Assembly (NCBI GenBank): GCA_014281115.1
Contig: JACONQ010000012.1
Coordinates: 682,001 to 746,000, forward strand
Origin: Laburnicola sp. R22_1
Lineage: Eukaryota; Ascomycota; Dothideomycetes; Pleosporales; Didymosphaeriaceae
Direction of reading: 5' to 3'
Length of the DNA stretch: 64,000 nt
Shown: piece by piece, positions 54,741 to 64,000 of the stretch
How the letters are laid out: each line of letters starts with the position of its first letter
How positions within the stretch are numbered: position 1 is the stretch's first letter
The notes under the pieces: model-generated
Told to the model about the DNA's origin: nothing
The model's input: the letters and a program-made list of their open reading frames with translations, nothing else
Databases searched by the model: none
Made by a program: the position numbers and the translations under genes

Positions 54741-57700
54741 GTAGCTAGAAAATAGCAGGAAGCTAGTTAAGAATTATAAGATAAAGAGAGAGGATTAGTG
54801 CTAAATTAAATTAAAATCTATAAGATAGTGTATATGCAGGATTAGTAGACTAAGACAAAACTCTAACTAATAATTAGGCAGCCAGGAAAGTAAAAATTAA
54901 GCACTACTATACTAACTACTATAAGAACCTAAGCCTTTACAACCTCTATAACTACTATAGTCTAAGCTATAGTTAGAGTTTAGATTGCAAGTCTAGCAAA
55001 TATAAGCTATAGGACTACCCTAATCTATAGCCTAACTCTTACTAGAACCTAAACCTAAATAACTAGCTTAGGCAGAAAAATTAGAAGGCATAGAGGATAA
55101 ACCTAAAGAAGAAAGAAAAGAGATAATATTATAGCTAAGGGGAGATAGAGGCGTATAGGTAGAATTAATAGATTAAATAAAAGCCAGTTGCAAAGGAAAA
55201 GGCAAATAAAAGGGCACTTTAGAAAGATTACCTATAGGCTAGTTAGAGACTAAATTAAAAGCTAAAGAATTAATCTGCAAGACTATATTACGTAGGACCT
55301 AATCTAGAAAAGGAGTATTAAAGCTAAAGGTAAAAGCAGCACAGCCCTAAGTAGGAGTAGTCTAACCTTAAGCTATAGAAGGACTACTGCCATTGCTACT
55401 AAAGAGGATAATAGGCTAAGTAGAGTAATAACTAAAGGCAAGAGTAGTATAACCTAGAGTAGAAATAGTTAGGCCTTAAGATAAGAAAGAACTACTACTA
55501 CTACTACTAAAGAAGATAATATACTAAGTAGAGTAATAAGAGAAAAGAGGTATACGCAGAGAAGGCTTAGAGAAGTTAAAGTCTATGCCTAATAGGAAAG
55601 TAGGCGCTAAAGAGCTCTTAGCAACTAGGTAAGATTTACTATAGTGTCTTATAGAAAGCATAGTAGAAGTAGTACTTAGGTTAACTAGCTTACTAATTCT
55701 ATTATAAATAAGATTATTTACCTCTTATTACTCCTACTATAGCTTACGCACTTACTAACAACTCTATTTAAATATATCTACTTAAGTGTTTATAGTAAAG
55801 ACTAGAATAAAAGAAGCTAGATAAGCAGGTTAGTAAATAGAAGAAGGGTAGTTTAAAACCAAATTAGGACTTATAATAATAGTTAAAGAAGTAGTACTAA
55901 TATTAGAAAGTTATCTAGCACAAAACGCAACAGCCCTTAAGAAAAAGGTGTTGGCTATTATTAAGATACTAGAAGCAAGGGCAATAAAGCCAAATGCAGG
56001 CCCTATAAGCTTAGTTAAAATTGCCCTTAGTAGCACACAGGTTATAATTAACACAGCCTTAATCTATAGTAAAGAAAAGAGTAGAAAGATAAGCTATATA
56101 GAGACCTTAACTAAATAGTATATAACGCTTAAAATACTATAGCCTTAATTTATTAGTGCCTAAATCCTTTTTAGAAACTAAGCAATATAGCCAATAGAAT
56201 AGAATAGTATAGAGAATAATAGGGGTGTTATTAGTAGAGCTAGAATTAATTTTAAAGTTATTAATACCTTAAGCAAAGTGTGCAAGGTAACTAAAAAGAG
56301 AATAATTAGCGTAGATCTTGCGTAGAAGCCTTATAATTTTATAAATAGTGCTAAAGTTACATAGCTAGTTTAAAAGGGCCATAACTAGAGTAAGGGTTAG
56401 TAGACTAAAAAGCAATTAGGGTTAGAAATATATACTATAGAAGAGTAGTAGTTATAAGAAGTTATTAATAAGTAGCAACAAAGACTACTATAAGCCTTAA
56501 CTACCTTTCTTGCCATTACTATTATTGCCGCCTATACCTATAGCATGGCTACTAAGAGAGAAATTAATAGTGGCTATAATTAAGAAGAAAAGTTAGACTA
56601 TTAGAGGGGAAAGCTAGAATAGTAAAATAAGGAGGAATGTAAAAGGGCGCAAGAGTAGGATTATATGCCTCTAGCTACTATAAGGCTCTACTAGATTGCA
56701 ATAGATAAGTTGTTTATATAAATAACACTACTATCTAAGTAATAGGTAATAGCTCTACTTTAAGAAAGGTATAACTATATTACTACTAGTAAAAAGCCCT
56801 AAGAATAAATTAGGTATTTAAGGGTAAAAATTATGGGCAAATAATCTAGGTGTGTAATTTAAAAAGAGGTATTATAGAAGAAGAAGTAGAAGCATAGCAG
56901 TAGAAGAGAATATATTTAGGCACTATAAACTATCTAAAGCCTAAAAGGCCTTTAGTTATAAAGAGAATAATAGAGGGTTTCTCTATTATACTATAGACTT
57001 AAGCTACTTCTCCTTCTTCTTACGCTTATTATAAAACTAGTAAGCTTAGGCAACTCTAGCACACACTTAAGAATCTTAAGCTAGTCTTTATAAAAAGTTA
57101 CACTCTATAGTTTAGCTATACTCTTAGAAAATTTAGAGCTAAACCTTATTTTCCTCTAAACTATCTATAGGAAAACTGCTAGAGTAATAATTAAAGTAGG
57201 CCTAATAATATCTTAAAGGTCTTCCTACTCCTTAAGAGTTAGAGGCTTAAATTACAGCTATATAATAGGAAAAGGCTAGGGACAAAGCTAGAATAGTCTA
57301 AGAAGCTAATAGGGCTGGCTCTAAAGTAGGACTATAGATTAAGGCAGCTTAGAAATATTAGGAAGCTAGGCTAGGTGTATAGCTACTCTTAGCAAGATAA
57401 GTGTAAGCAGTAGTAAAGCTTACACAAGATATAGACTAGAAGGAATTAAGATAAATAGTAGCTAATAATAAAAAATAAGATAGGAATTAGAGGGAAGAGT
57501 TAGGAGCTAACTAGGGCAGAAAGTTAAGGTTATTAGTAATGCTAAGGCCCTTAAACATTAACACAGCCCCTAGTAAGCTAAGAGTTACTTAGGTCTAAGC
57601 ATTAAGGTTTATAAGGCGTGGCAAATAGATAAAAGAAAAATTAAAAGGTTTAGGATAAAGGCCTATATTATAGTTAGCTTAAGAGTTATTAGGGGCGCTA

Positions 57701-58793
57701 ATACGTAAGAAGGAAGTAATAGGGCATACTAGAGATAAATAAGCACTAGGAGACTTTATTGCAAAGAAAGTAGGCAATATAGGCACTACTAAATAATAGC
57801 TATATATTATTATTAGCAAACTAAAAACACTAGCGCCTTTTTAATAAGCACTAATTATAGGCTAAAAGGTCCTTACTATTAATAGTAAAATAAAGAAAGT
57901 CTATATAACTCTAAGTAGCTATAGCAAAAAGGCTTAGTAGATATATAGAGTAAGGGCCTTTATTACTTAAAGACTTAGATAGTTAGGCTTAGTAAAAGGC
58001 AACTCTCTTACTTCTAGTATTATATCTCTATACTTCTTAGCTATAATAAAAAAATTAAAAAAAAGTTGCGTCTATTAAGAGGTTATTAGGGTTATAATTA
58101 GGCTAGAGTGTAAAGTTATTATAACTACCAACCTAAGGCTATAGCTTTTAAGGCAAGTTACTATTATTATTAAAGTGCTAATTAAGGGCTACGAAAATCT
58201 AGGCTATAACACTAAAACTAATATAGGCATCTAAAAAAGAGATTACTAATTAAAAGTTAGTCTAAGGTAGTATTAGGGCTTAAATAACTTACACAGAGTT
58301 AAAAAAGTAAGAAATACACTAACTAAGAGCTTTTTAGGTACTATTAAGAAGTTAAAGCCACTAGAGCCTATACTATTACTACCTTAGTAAGAAGGCCTAT
58401 TACTACTACTACTACTATTAGAACTAAAGCAGCTAAATATATAGGCGCCTAAAGAGTAATTAATTTAGAAAAAAGGTATAATAAAGCAGGTTATAGGAGT
58501 AGACTAAGAAGAGTTTAGGGCTTAGAAGGTTAAAGGGTAGAGTGTTAAGCAGACTGTAAGAGTAGGGAGGATAGGTAAAAATAAAAGGGTTAGTAATAAA
58601 AGGCTAGAGAGTAAGCGTTTATAGACAATTACGTAAGGTTATATAAGGTAAGATAATTAGTAAAAGTAATAGCTAGAGAACCTATATTAGGTTTTATAAA
58701 TTAGTAAAGAGACTAATAGGCGTTTAGAAAGTCTTTAAAGGGGCTATTTAGTAGAAAGCTTAATAGGGCCAAGCTTTTATAAGTAGGGAGGTA
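54741..58793. other. Unassigned 4-kb 3' internal region of the gypsy element
   Basis: Sequence between the integrase-proximal purine tract and the 3' LTR. It is RIP-mutated and AT-rich throughout. A Tyr/Cys/His-rich patch (about 54910-55030) could be a decayed zinc-finger-like segment. Leu/Lys-rich repeated traces recur near 55385-55430, 55490-55540 and 58380-58420. I cannot identify any protein, and no TIR or internal LTR pair marks a separate nested element. Confidence 0.5.
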
Positions 58794-58979
58794 TATAGTA
58801 AAGTAGACTCCACTATATAAGACAGTATGACTAGGTTATATAGTAGTTAGGATAAAAGAACCTAGTGCCTAATTAACTCTTAGGCATTAGTAGGAGGAGG
58901 CTCTTACACCACCCGGCCAGTTATCTAATAACTAACTTATCTTTCTACTAAGTCCTAATTAGGGCTAGATTTCTTTACA
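58794..58979 (+). repeat. 3' LTR of the gypsy element
   Basis: 186 bp, the same length as the 5' LTR. It is preceded by a purine-rich tract (AGTAGGGAGG) and followed by CTAT. It retains some bases changed in the 5' copy, such as CACCCGGCCAG. Confidence 0.9.
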
Positions 58980-59486
58980 CTATTACTTAGCTAGAGTAGT
59001 AGACTTAACTTATTTAGAACCGCCTTAGTTGTTAATTCTAGAGCCTTACTATCTAGGCTATCTACTAGCTTATTAAAGGTTATTAACTTATAATAAATTT
59101 AGTAATAATTCTTATAAAAGAGAATAGAAAGCTTTAATAGGCTAGTTAACACTAGTAGTATAAAAAGTAGTAGCACTAATAGTATATAGCCTATAAAGAA
59201 GCTCTATAGGTAAAAAAAGGTTAATTGCTTACTATAGAGGCCTAAAGAGTGCTCTAGTAGGTAGAGTAGGCAGGGCAGCCAAGTTAGCCTTAAGTACTAC
59301 TAATATACAGCAAGTGTTATAAATAAGACTATAAAATAAATTAGTATACTACTAGATAGTATATATCTAATAGATTTATTTGCTATATATTTTATTATAG
59401 TTATATAGAGATATTATAAAAGATATATTATAATTTTAGTAGGGCTGGCAAATAAGTAATTCTTGCGGATAAGTAATTAGACACGT
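58980..59486 (+). pseudogene. 3' part of element J (transposase tail and right TIR)
   Basis: Collinear with 60820-61327 of element K, so it is the continuation of the J sequence interrupted at 46519. Heavily RIP-mutated; no open frame. It ends with the right TIR (rich in TTGCGGATAAGTAATTAG). Confidence 0.75.
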
Positions 59487-59494
59487 TAATATTA

Positions 59495-61327
59495 ATATAT
59501 CTTACCACTTAGCCGCGTAAACTAGTTATCTGTACACCCTACTAAAATTGCAACGCGTCTTCTTATAACTCTTATAATGCCGCCCACCTAGCGCGCCTAG
59601 TAGGCTTAAAAAGAGAAGAGACTTAGTCTTTTAATATAGGCGATTTAGAATAAGTAGGTTAGAAGTCGCCGCTATACTACGCGACTATACAGTATCCCTA
59701 AAATAACTCTATACGATCGCGCTAGAGGTGCTCGCCCTTAAGCTATTATTAACACCTAGAAATAAAAGCTACACCCTATAGAGAAGCAGTCCCTAGTAGA
59801 TTAGATTCTAGACCTTAACTAACACAGATTTCCGTCCTAGATTATTAATATATAGCAAATGGCAAATAATCTACTTACTACGCGCGGCCAAAAGCCCTCT
59901 TCTTAGCCTATTAGCAAGAACTAGATGTCGCGCTTTATTAAAGCTTAGCTAAAGCTCTAGATAAAATAGAATTATAAGTTTCACTTATAGTATATAAAAT
60001 TAGAGAACCTAGTTATAATTTATATATAGTTTAAGCTTATAAAAAAGATATATTAGTTATATAGCATTCTTAATATAGATATTTATAACTTTAATAAGAC
60101 TAGCTTTATAATAAGTATTACTAGAACATTAAAAGTTATTATAAGCTCTAAGATAGTTAGCTACGTAGTAACTATACAGCCAGGCGATTATAAGTAGGTA
60201 ATAATAATTAAGAAGATTAATACGTCTAGCTAGTCTATTTTACCCTTTATAATTTTACTAGAAAAGCTCTATTAAGCTAGTTAGTATTAAGGCCTACTAT
60301 CTAACTAGGTTATTACTATTAGTAATAATAGCTAGATAACTAATAAGCTTGGCCTTAAGTAGGTAAAGTACTTTTACTAATATATAGAGTCTTATATAGT
60401 AGAAGCCTACTAACTATTTATTTTTAATAGCTATAGTAGCTATATAATACCTAAGTTTAACTAATACTATATAGAAAATAAAATTATTATGCTCTATATA
60501 CTACTATATATATTATACCTTCTTTAGCTACTTAATATTAGCTACTTTTTATCTCTTAAGGTTATATATAGCTATTAGGTGTCTAAGCTTATATAATAAT
60601 ATATTTTCTATATTAATAAGTAGAACTTTCTATAAATATATCTAGGTATTAGAAAGATAGTTTTATTAGAGTAGAATATTTAGGCTAGCTTCTAAGTAAT
60701 AGGGCTAGTTCTAGCCTATCTAGAACGCATTATATTATTGCTAATAGTAGTTAGAATACTATTTCTACTAGAAATAGTAGCTAATAATAAGGCTATATAG
60801 ATATTAGAAATGCTATATACTATTACTTAGCTAGAGCAATAGGCTTAACTTATTTAGAAGCGCCTTGCTTAGTCTTTTTAGAGTCCTACTAGCCAAGCTA
60901 TCTATTAGCTTACTAAGGGTTACCAGATAGCTATAAATCTTATAATAATACTTTCTACTAAAGTTAGTAAGCTTTAATAGGCAAGTTAGTGTTAATAGTG
61001 TAAAAAGTAGTAGCGCTAATAGTATATAGCCTATAGAGGAGCTCTATAGGCAAAGAAAGGTTAATTACTTACTATAGAGGTAGAAAGGGTACTTAAGTAG
61101 GTAGAGTAGGCGGAGTAGCTAAGTAGGCCTTAAGCACTACTAATATACAGCAAGTACTATAAATAAGGTTATAAAAGAACTTAGTGTACTACTAAATAGT
61201 GTATATTTAATAGATCTATTTATAATATATTTTATTATAGTAGTATAGAAATATTATAAAAAGAAATATTGCGATTTTAGTAGAGTACGTAGATAACTAG
61301 TTTACGCAGCTAAGTAGTAAAATATAT
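59495..61327 (+). mobile_element. Pogo-like transposon K (1,833 bp), relative of J
   Basis: Flanked by TA at 59493-59494 and 61328-61329. The TIR is about 60 bp (ATATATCTTACCACTTAGCC at the left); both ends match apart from transitions and a few other changes. ACCACTTA and ACTAGTTA lie 17 bp apart. The transposase frame from ATG at 59577 aligns with J over its whole length (for example LARGQ-like and FNKTSFIISITRTLKVVISS traces) but is destroyed by stops. Only 8 bp separate it from the right end of J. Confidence 0.85.
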
Positions 61328-61329
61328 TA

Positions 61330-61877
61330 GGGCACGGACCTTAGTTATTTAGATATATATTCTACTATCTAAACTTCTAAATTAAACTTCTCGCCTTGGT
61401 AGAAGCTTTTACTTTTTGCTCTAATTATTATCTATAATATTTAGTAGGATATATTAGCCTATTATCTTATTTGCAAACGCTAGGCTCTCTTATACAATTA
61501 TAGCTACCCATTAATATAGTTATTTAGTTATTTTAGCTCATTCTAGCTTCCCGGCCACTTTATTGCGTCTTAATGCTAGTTTAGCGTTTAAGCCATTTTA
61601 GTTTAAGCGACAGGCTTAAAGGAACAAACTAAGGATTAACAATTAGCTTAAACAGTCACTAGACAACTATAAGAACGCTAATGTCTAGACGAATTGCCTA
61701 GGTATATTGTTTCAGCCTTTGTTTTATATACTTAACTAATTCTAGACATAGTTTTAAATAGGGCAATGCTTATGCCAAATACGTTTATAATGTAAGAGAT
61801 TATCCGGATAGTGGCTAACAATTACTTCGAAGATAAGGAAAACAGCATGTTTATTAAACGTTCTTTTATTTTTACTA
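61330..61877. other. AT-rich host or relic DNA between elements K and B1
   Basis: About 550 bases, AT-rich but with more CpA/TpG than the block to the left. No frame, TIR or known protein is recognised. It ends in the TA target (61876-61877) of element B1. Confidence 0.4.
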
Positions 61878-63748
61878 ACGTACTTTGCACTCGAGTCGAT
61901 CATTCCATCGAGTCGATCACTTTGCCAAGACCTCACCAAAACGTACTATCAGCAATAGTACAACGCGATGCCTCAACCACACAACAAACCACTGGCGTTA
62001 AAAGAAGCGCGTATACAGCTTGCGATCTAGGCTATTAAATAAGACGCGACACTCTCTTAGCGACGCGCTGCAGCCCTCTATAACGTCTCTTAAAGTACAC
62101 TTAGCAACTAACGCGCCAGAAAGACGTTTAGACGCGACTGCGCACCCAACAAAATAAGACTTACTATAAGAGAGGAGCAGGTGATTGTGCAGCATATACT
62201 CAACCTAGACGCGCGAGGATTTCCGCCCCGGCTTAATGCCATAAAAGATATGGCCGATTCTTTACTAGCTGCACGCCACTACAAGCCAGTTGGCCAAAGG
62301 TGGCCTTATAACTTTGTTAAGCGCTAGCCAAAGCTTCAAGTCAAGTTCAATCGAAAGTACGACTACAAGAGAGCCCTCCAGGAGGATCCTAAGGTGATAC
62401 AAGGCTGGTTCTGGCTTGTGGAGAACATAAAGGCCAAGTATAGTATTCTGGATGAGGACATCTACAATTTTGACGAGTCTGGCTTTATAATAGGCATAAT
62501 ATCGACTAGAGCGGTAGTCACAGGCTCTAAGTGTTGAGGACGGCCAAAGCAGGTGCAGCAGGGCAATAGGGAGTGGACAATAGTCATCCAAGGCATCAAC
62601 GCAATGGGGTGGTGGATCCCACCCTTCATTATCTTCGGGGGCAAGCACCACCTCTCCGCCTGGTATAAGGAGAAGGATCTACCTCATAATTGGGTTATTG
62701 CAGTCTCTGAGAATGGCTGGACAACAAATGAGCTTGGTCTGCAATGGCTAAAGCACTTTAATGAGCATACAAAGAGGCGTACTACTGGTGAAGCACGTTT
62801 GCTCATTATTAATGGCCACAAAAGTCACAACTTGCTTAAATTCCAGGATTACTGCAAAAAGAGTAATATTATTACTCTCTGTATGCCTTCACATTTGTCG
62901 CACCTCTTGCAGCCACTTAACGTGGGTTGTTTTGCGCCGTTAAAGAAGGCGTATGGGCGCCAAGCCGAGAATCTGATGCGCAACCACATCACGCACATCA
63001 CCAAAATCAAGTTCCTACCTTGCTTTATTGCTGCTTTTAAGGCTTTAATTACTAAAAGTAATATTAAAGGAGGCTTTCAAGGTGCTGGCCTAGTGCCCCA
63101 CGACCCAGAAGTTGTGATATCGCAGCTTGACGTCCGCCTGCGTACGCCTCCACTTTGTACTATTCGCGATAGTATATAGGAGTCGCAAACTCCGCGAAAT
63201 AGTACAGAACTTGGGTCGCAATCGACGCTAGTTAAGCAGAGGATTTAAAGGCATATAGATAGTTCCCTAACTTATATGGTTAAAGCGGTGGAAAAGCTTG
63301 TTAAAGGCGCTAAGCTAATAGGGCATTTTTTAGTGTTAATAACCAAACGCAACACTAAACTTCAAGCTGCTAATAAGGCCGCCACGCGACGTAAATCGCA
63401 TAAAAGAAAGCGAGTACAGCGTAAAGAAGTCCTTACAGCTGAAGAGGGCCAGCGGCTAGCCACTCTAAAGGAGTTTGGGGCGCGCAGTGATAGGCAAAAG
63501 GCGAAGAAGAGGGTGCGCGCTGATGGAGGCGAATCTGCTTAACGGCGCTGTGGACGCTGCGGCAAGCCCGGGCATAACAAAACAACCTGTAGGCAGCCTG
63601 TAGAAGTAGATTCTAAATAGATTGGCCTATTTGGACTATCGAAAATAGTTCGTGTTGACTCTGTACTATCGTGAATAGTACAGAACTTGGTGGGGTCTTG
63701 GCAAAGTGATCGACTCGATGGAATGATCGACTCGAGTGCAAAGTACGT
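61878..63748 (+). mobile_element. Pogo-like transposon B1 (1,871 bp), best-preserved copy of the B family
   Basis: Flanked by TA at 61876-61877 and 63749-63750. The TIRs are about 61 bp with one mismatch (61878-61938 and 63688-63748). TCGAGTCGATCA is present twice per TIR, with starts 17 bp apart (61891 and 61908). The truncated copy B2 at 26555 shows the same ends. Confidence 0.95.
61968..63620 (+). pseudogene. Transposase of B1 with C-terminal zinc knuckle, interrupted by stops
   Basis: A 551-codon frame beginning MPQPHNKPLALKEARIQLAI. N-terminal HTH pieces contain several stops. The 62553-63179 part is open for 208 codons and carries most of the DDE core (INAMGWWIPPFIIFGGKHH; ENGWTTNELGLQWLKHF; LLIINGHKSHNLLKFQDYC; SHLLQPLNVGCFAPLKKAYG). 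After two stops a Lys/Arg-rich coiled stretch follows, and at the end a C-x2-C-x4-H-x4-C knuckle (CGRCGKPGHNKTTC) sits just after a TAA. Stops are TAG, TAA or TGA where Gln, Trp or Arg is expected. Confidence 0.87.
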
Positions 63749-63750
63749 TA

Positions 63751-64000
63751 TACTAAAAGGTCTGCAAGGTTTTCTTTAGCGTAATAAATACTAACACATA
63801 TGTAGGGACTACATTGCCTACAACTCTTATACTCCTAAGAGAAACCCCATTCTAGTTTTCCTTGCAGCCTTCTCTGCATACCTCTCCTAAAGGTAACTTT
63901 CCCACTTAAGATGGTTACAACATCCGCTTATTGTCCTTCTAGATCTAGACAACATCTTGGATGAGTTTTACTCAAAATATGCAGACAAAAAGGATGTCAA
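63751..64000. other. Right-hand end of window, no feature recognised
   Basis: 250 bases of moderate AT content without an open frame of note or any recognised repeat. Confidence 0.4.

Larger units (their letters stand above)
46520..58979 (+). mobile_element. Ty3/gypsy LTR retrotransposon, 12,460 bp, RIP-mutated, nested in J
   Basis: Two 186-bp LTRs (46520-46705 and 58794-58979) are flanked by CTAT (possibly ACTAT) on both sides. Domain order protease, reverse transcriptase, RNase H, integrase identifies Ty3/gypsy. Nearly every frame is closed by TAG/TAA. Two purine-rich tracts exist: one at 54727-54739 (AAGGGGGGGAGGA) directly after the integrase end, and one at about 58781-58793 just before the 3' LTR. 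About 4 kb of unassigned sequence lies between them. Confidence 0.9.
40939..59486 (+). mobile_element. Pogo-like element J (about 1.84 kb) expanded to 18.5 kb by nested insertions
   Basis: The left TIR starts at 40939 after TA and the right end is at 59486 before TA (59487-59488). The TIR begins ACGTGTC at both ends; over the first 34 bases the ends differ by six transitions and one transversion. GATCACTCA/GATCACTTA start 17 bp apart in the left TIR (40947 and 40964). The left TIR is split after 40977 by elements H and I and resumes at 45216. The body is split after 46519 by a gypsy retrotransposon and resumes at 58980. Subtracting inserts and duplications leaves 1,844 bp, close to the solo relative K (1,833 bp). 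Confidence 0.85.
45700..61330. other. RIP-saturated AT-rich block
   Basis: Almost all CpA and TpG have become TpA here. TAG, TAA, CTA and TTA strings dominate, TGG is nearly absent, and no frame exceeds about 75 codons. By eye this is the strongest RIP signature in the window and covers the distal part of J, the gypsy element and K. Confidence 0.85.

Noticed and set aside
54741..58793. Envelope-like third gene of the gypsy element
   Set aside because: Sequence is too mutated to recognise any membrane or envelope-like segment; left as unassigned.
62265..62651. 128-codon minus-strand frame inside element B1
   Set aside because: It is antisense to the well-supported transposase frame on the plus strand.
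1..64000. tRNA, rRNA or other structural RNA genes
   Set aside because: Reading both strands for tRNA A/B boxes and 5S-like sequence gave no convincing candidate; a covariance-model scan could not be run.

Overview
The window comes from a filamentous ascomycete of the Pezizomycotina, probably a dothideomycete-like genome. Spliceosomal introns are short (about 45-55 nt) with GTATGT/GTAAGT-type donors and CTAAY-like branch points. Housekeeping genes are clearly fungal. A GC-balanced gene compartment (about 1-24 kb) gives way to a transposon compartment (about 24-64 kb) in which CpA/TpG has been converted to TpA on a large scale, the signature of repeat-induced point mutation (RIP).

Gene compartment, left to right: a DBP9-type DEAD-box RNA helicase (1030-2828, one intron); a broken purine nucleoside permease gene (3290-4086); a long coiled-coil protein on the minus strand (4290-6029) divergent from a smaller coiled-coil protein (7089-7946); a six-exon cytosolic glyoxalase II (9220-10232) with all seven metal ligands; a long stretch with no recognisable gene except one 60-codon candidate (11477-11659); a large disordered conserved fungal protein (15364-17604); a microsatellite-rich spacer; a three-exon Tudor-SN/SND1 homologue on the minus strand (20248-23094); and the 3' end of a Zn2Cys6-type transcription factor (about 23593-23899). 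A second GC-rich island (33.8-40.9 kb) holds a Myb/SANT-like gene (35172-38208) split by a 635-bp hAT-type MITE, and a Tad-like LINE RNase H scrap.

Transposon compartment: ten pogo/Fot1-type or derived TA-inserting units can be delimited to the base from TIRs and TA duplications. Stack 1 (26555-33797) is one truncated 1.87-kb element into which four others were inserted (26693-28480, 28505-30294, a 693-bp fold-back at 30458-31150, and 31836-33622). Stack 2 (40939-59486) is one 1.84-kb element whose left TIR received two abutting 2.1-kb elements and whose body received a 12,460-bp Ty3/gypsy retrotransposon with 186-bp LTRs. Solo elements lie at 24063-26180, 59495-61327 and 61878-63748.

The most unusual signal is shared by all these families although their TIR sequences differ. 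Each TIR carries two (in one case four) direct copies of a family-specific 8-15 nt motif with repeat starts exactly 17 bp apart. This equals the length of the CENP-B box, the site bound by the pogo-derived protein CENP-B, and suggests tandem transposase sites with fixed phasing.
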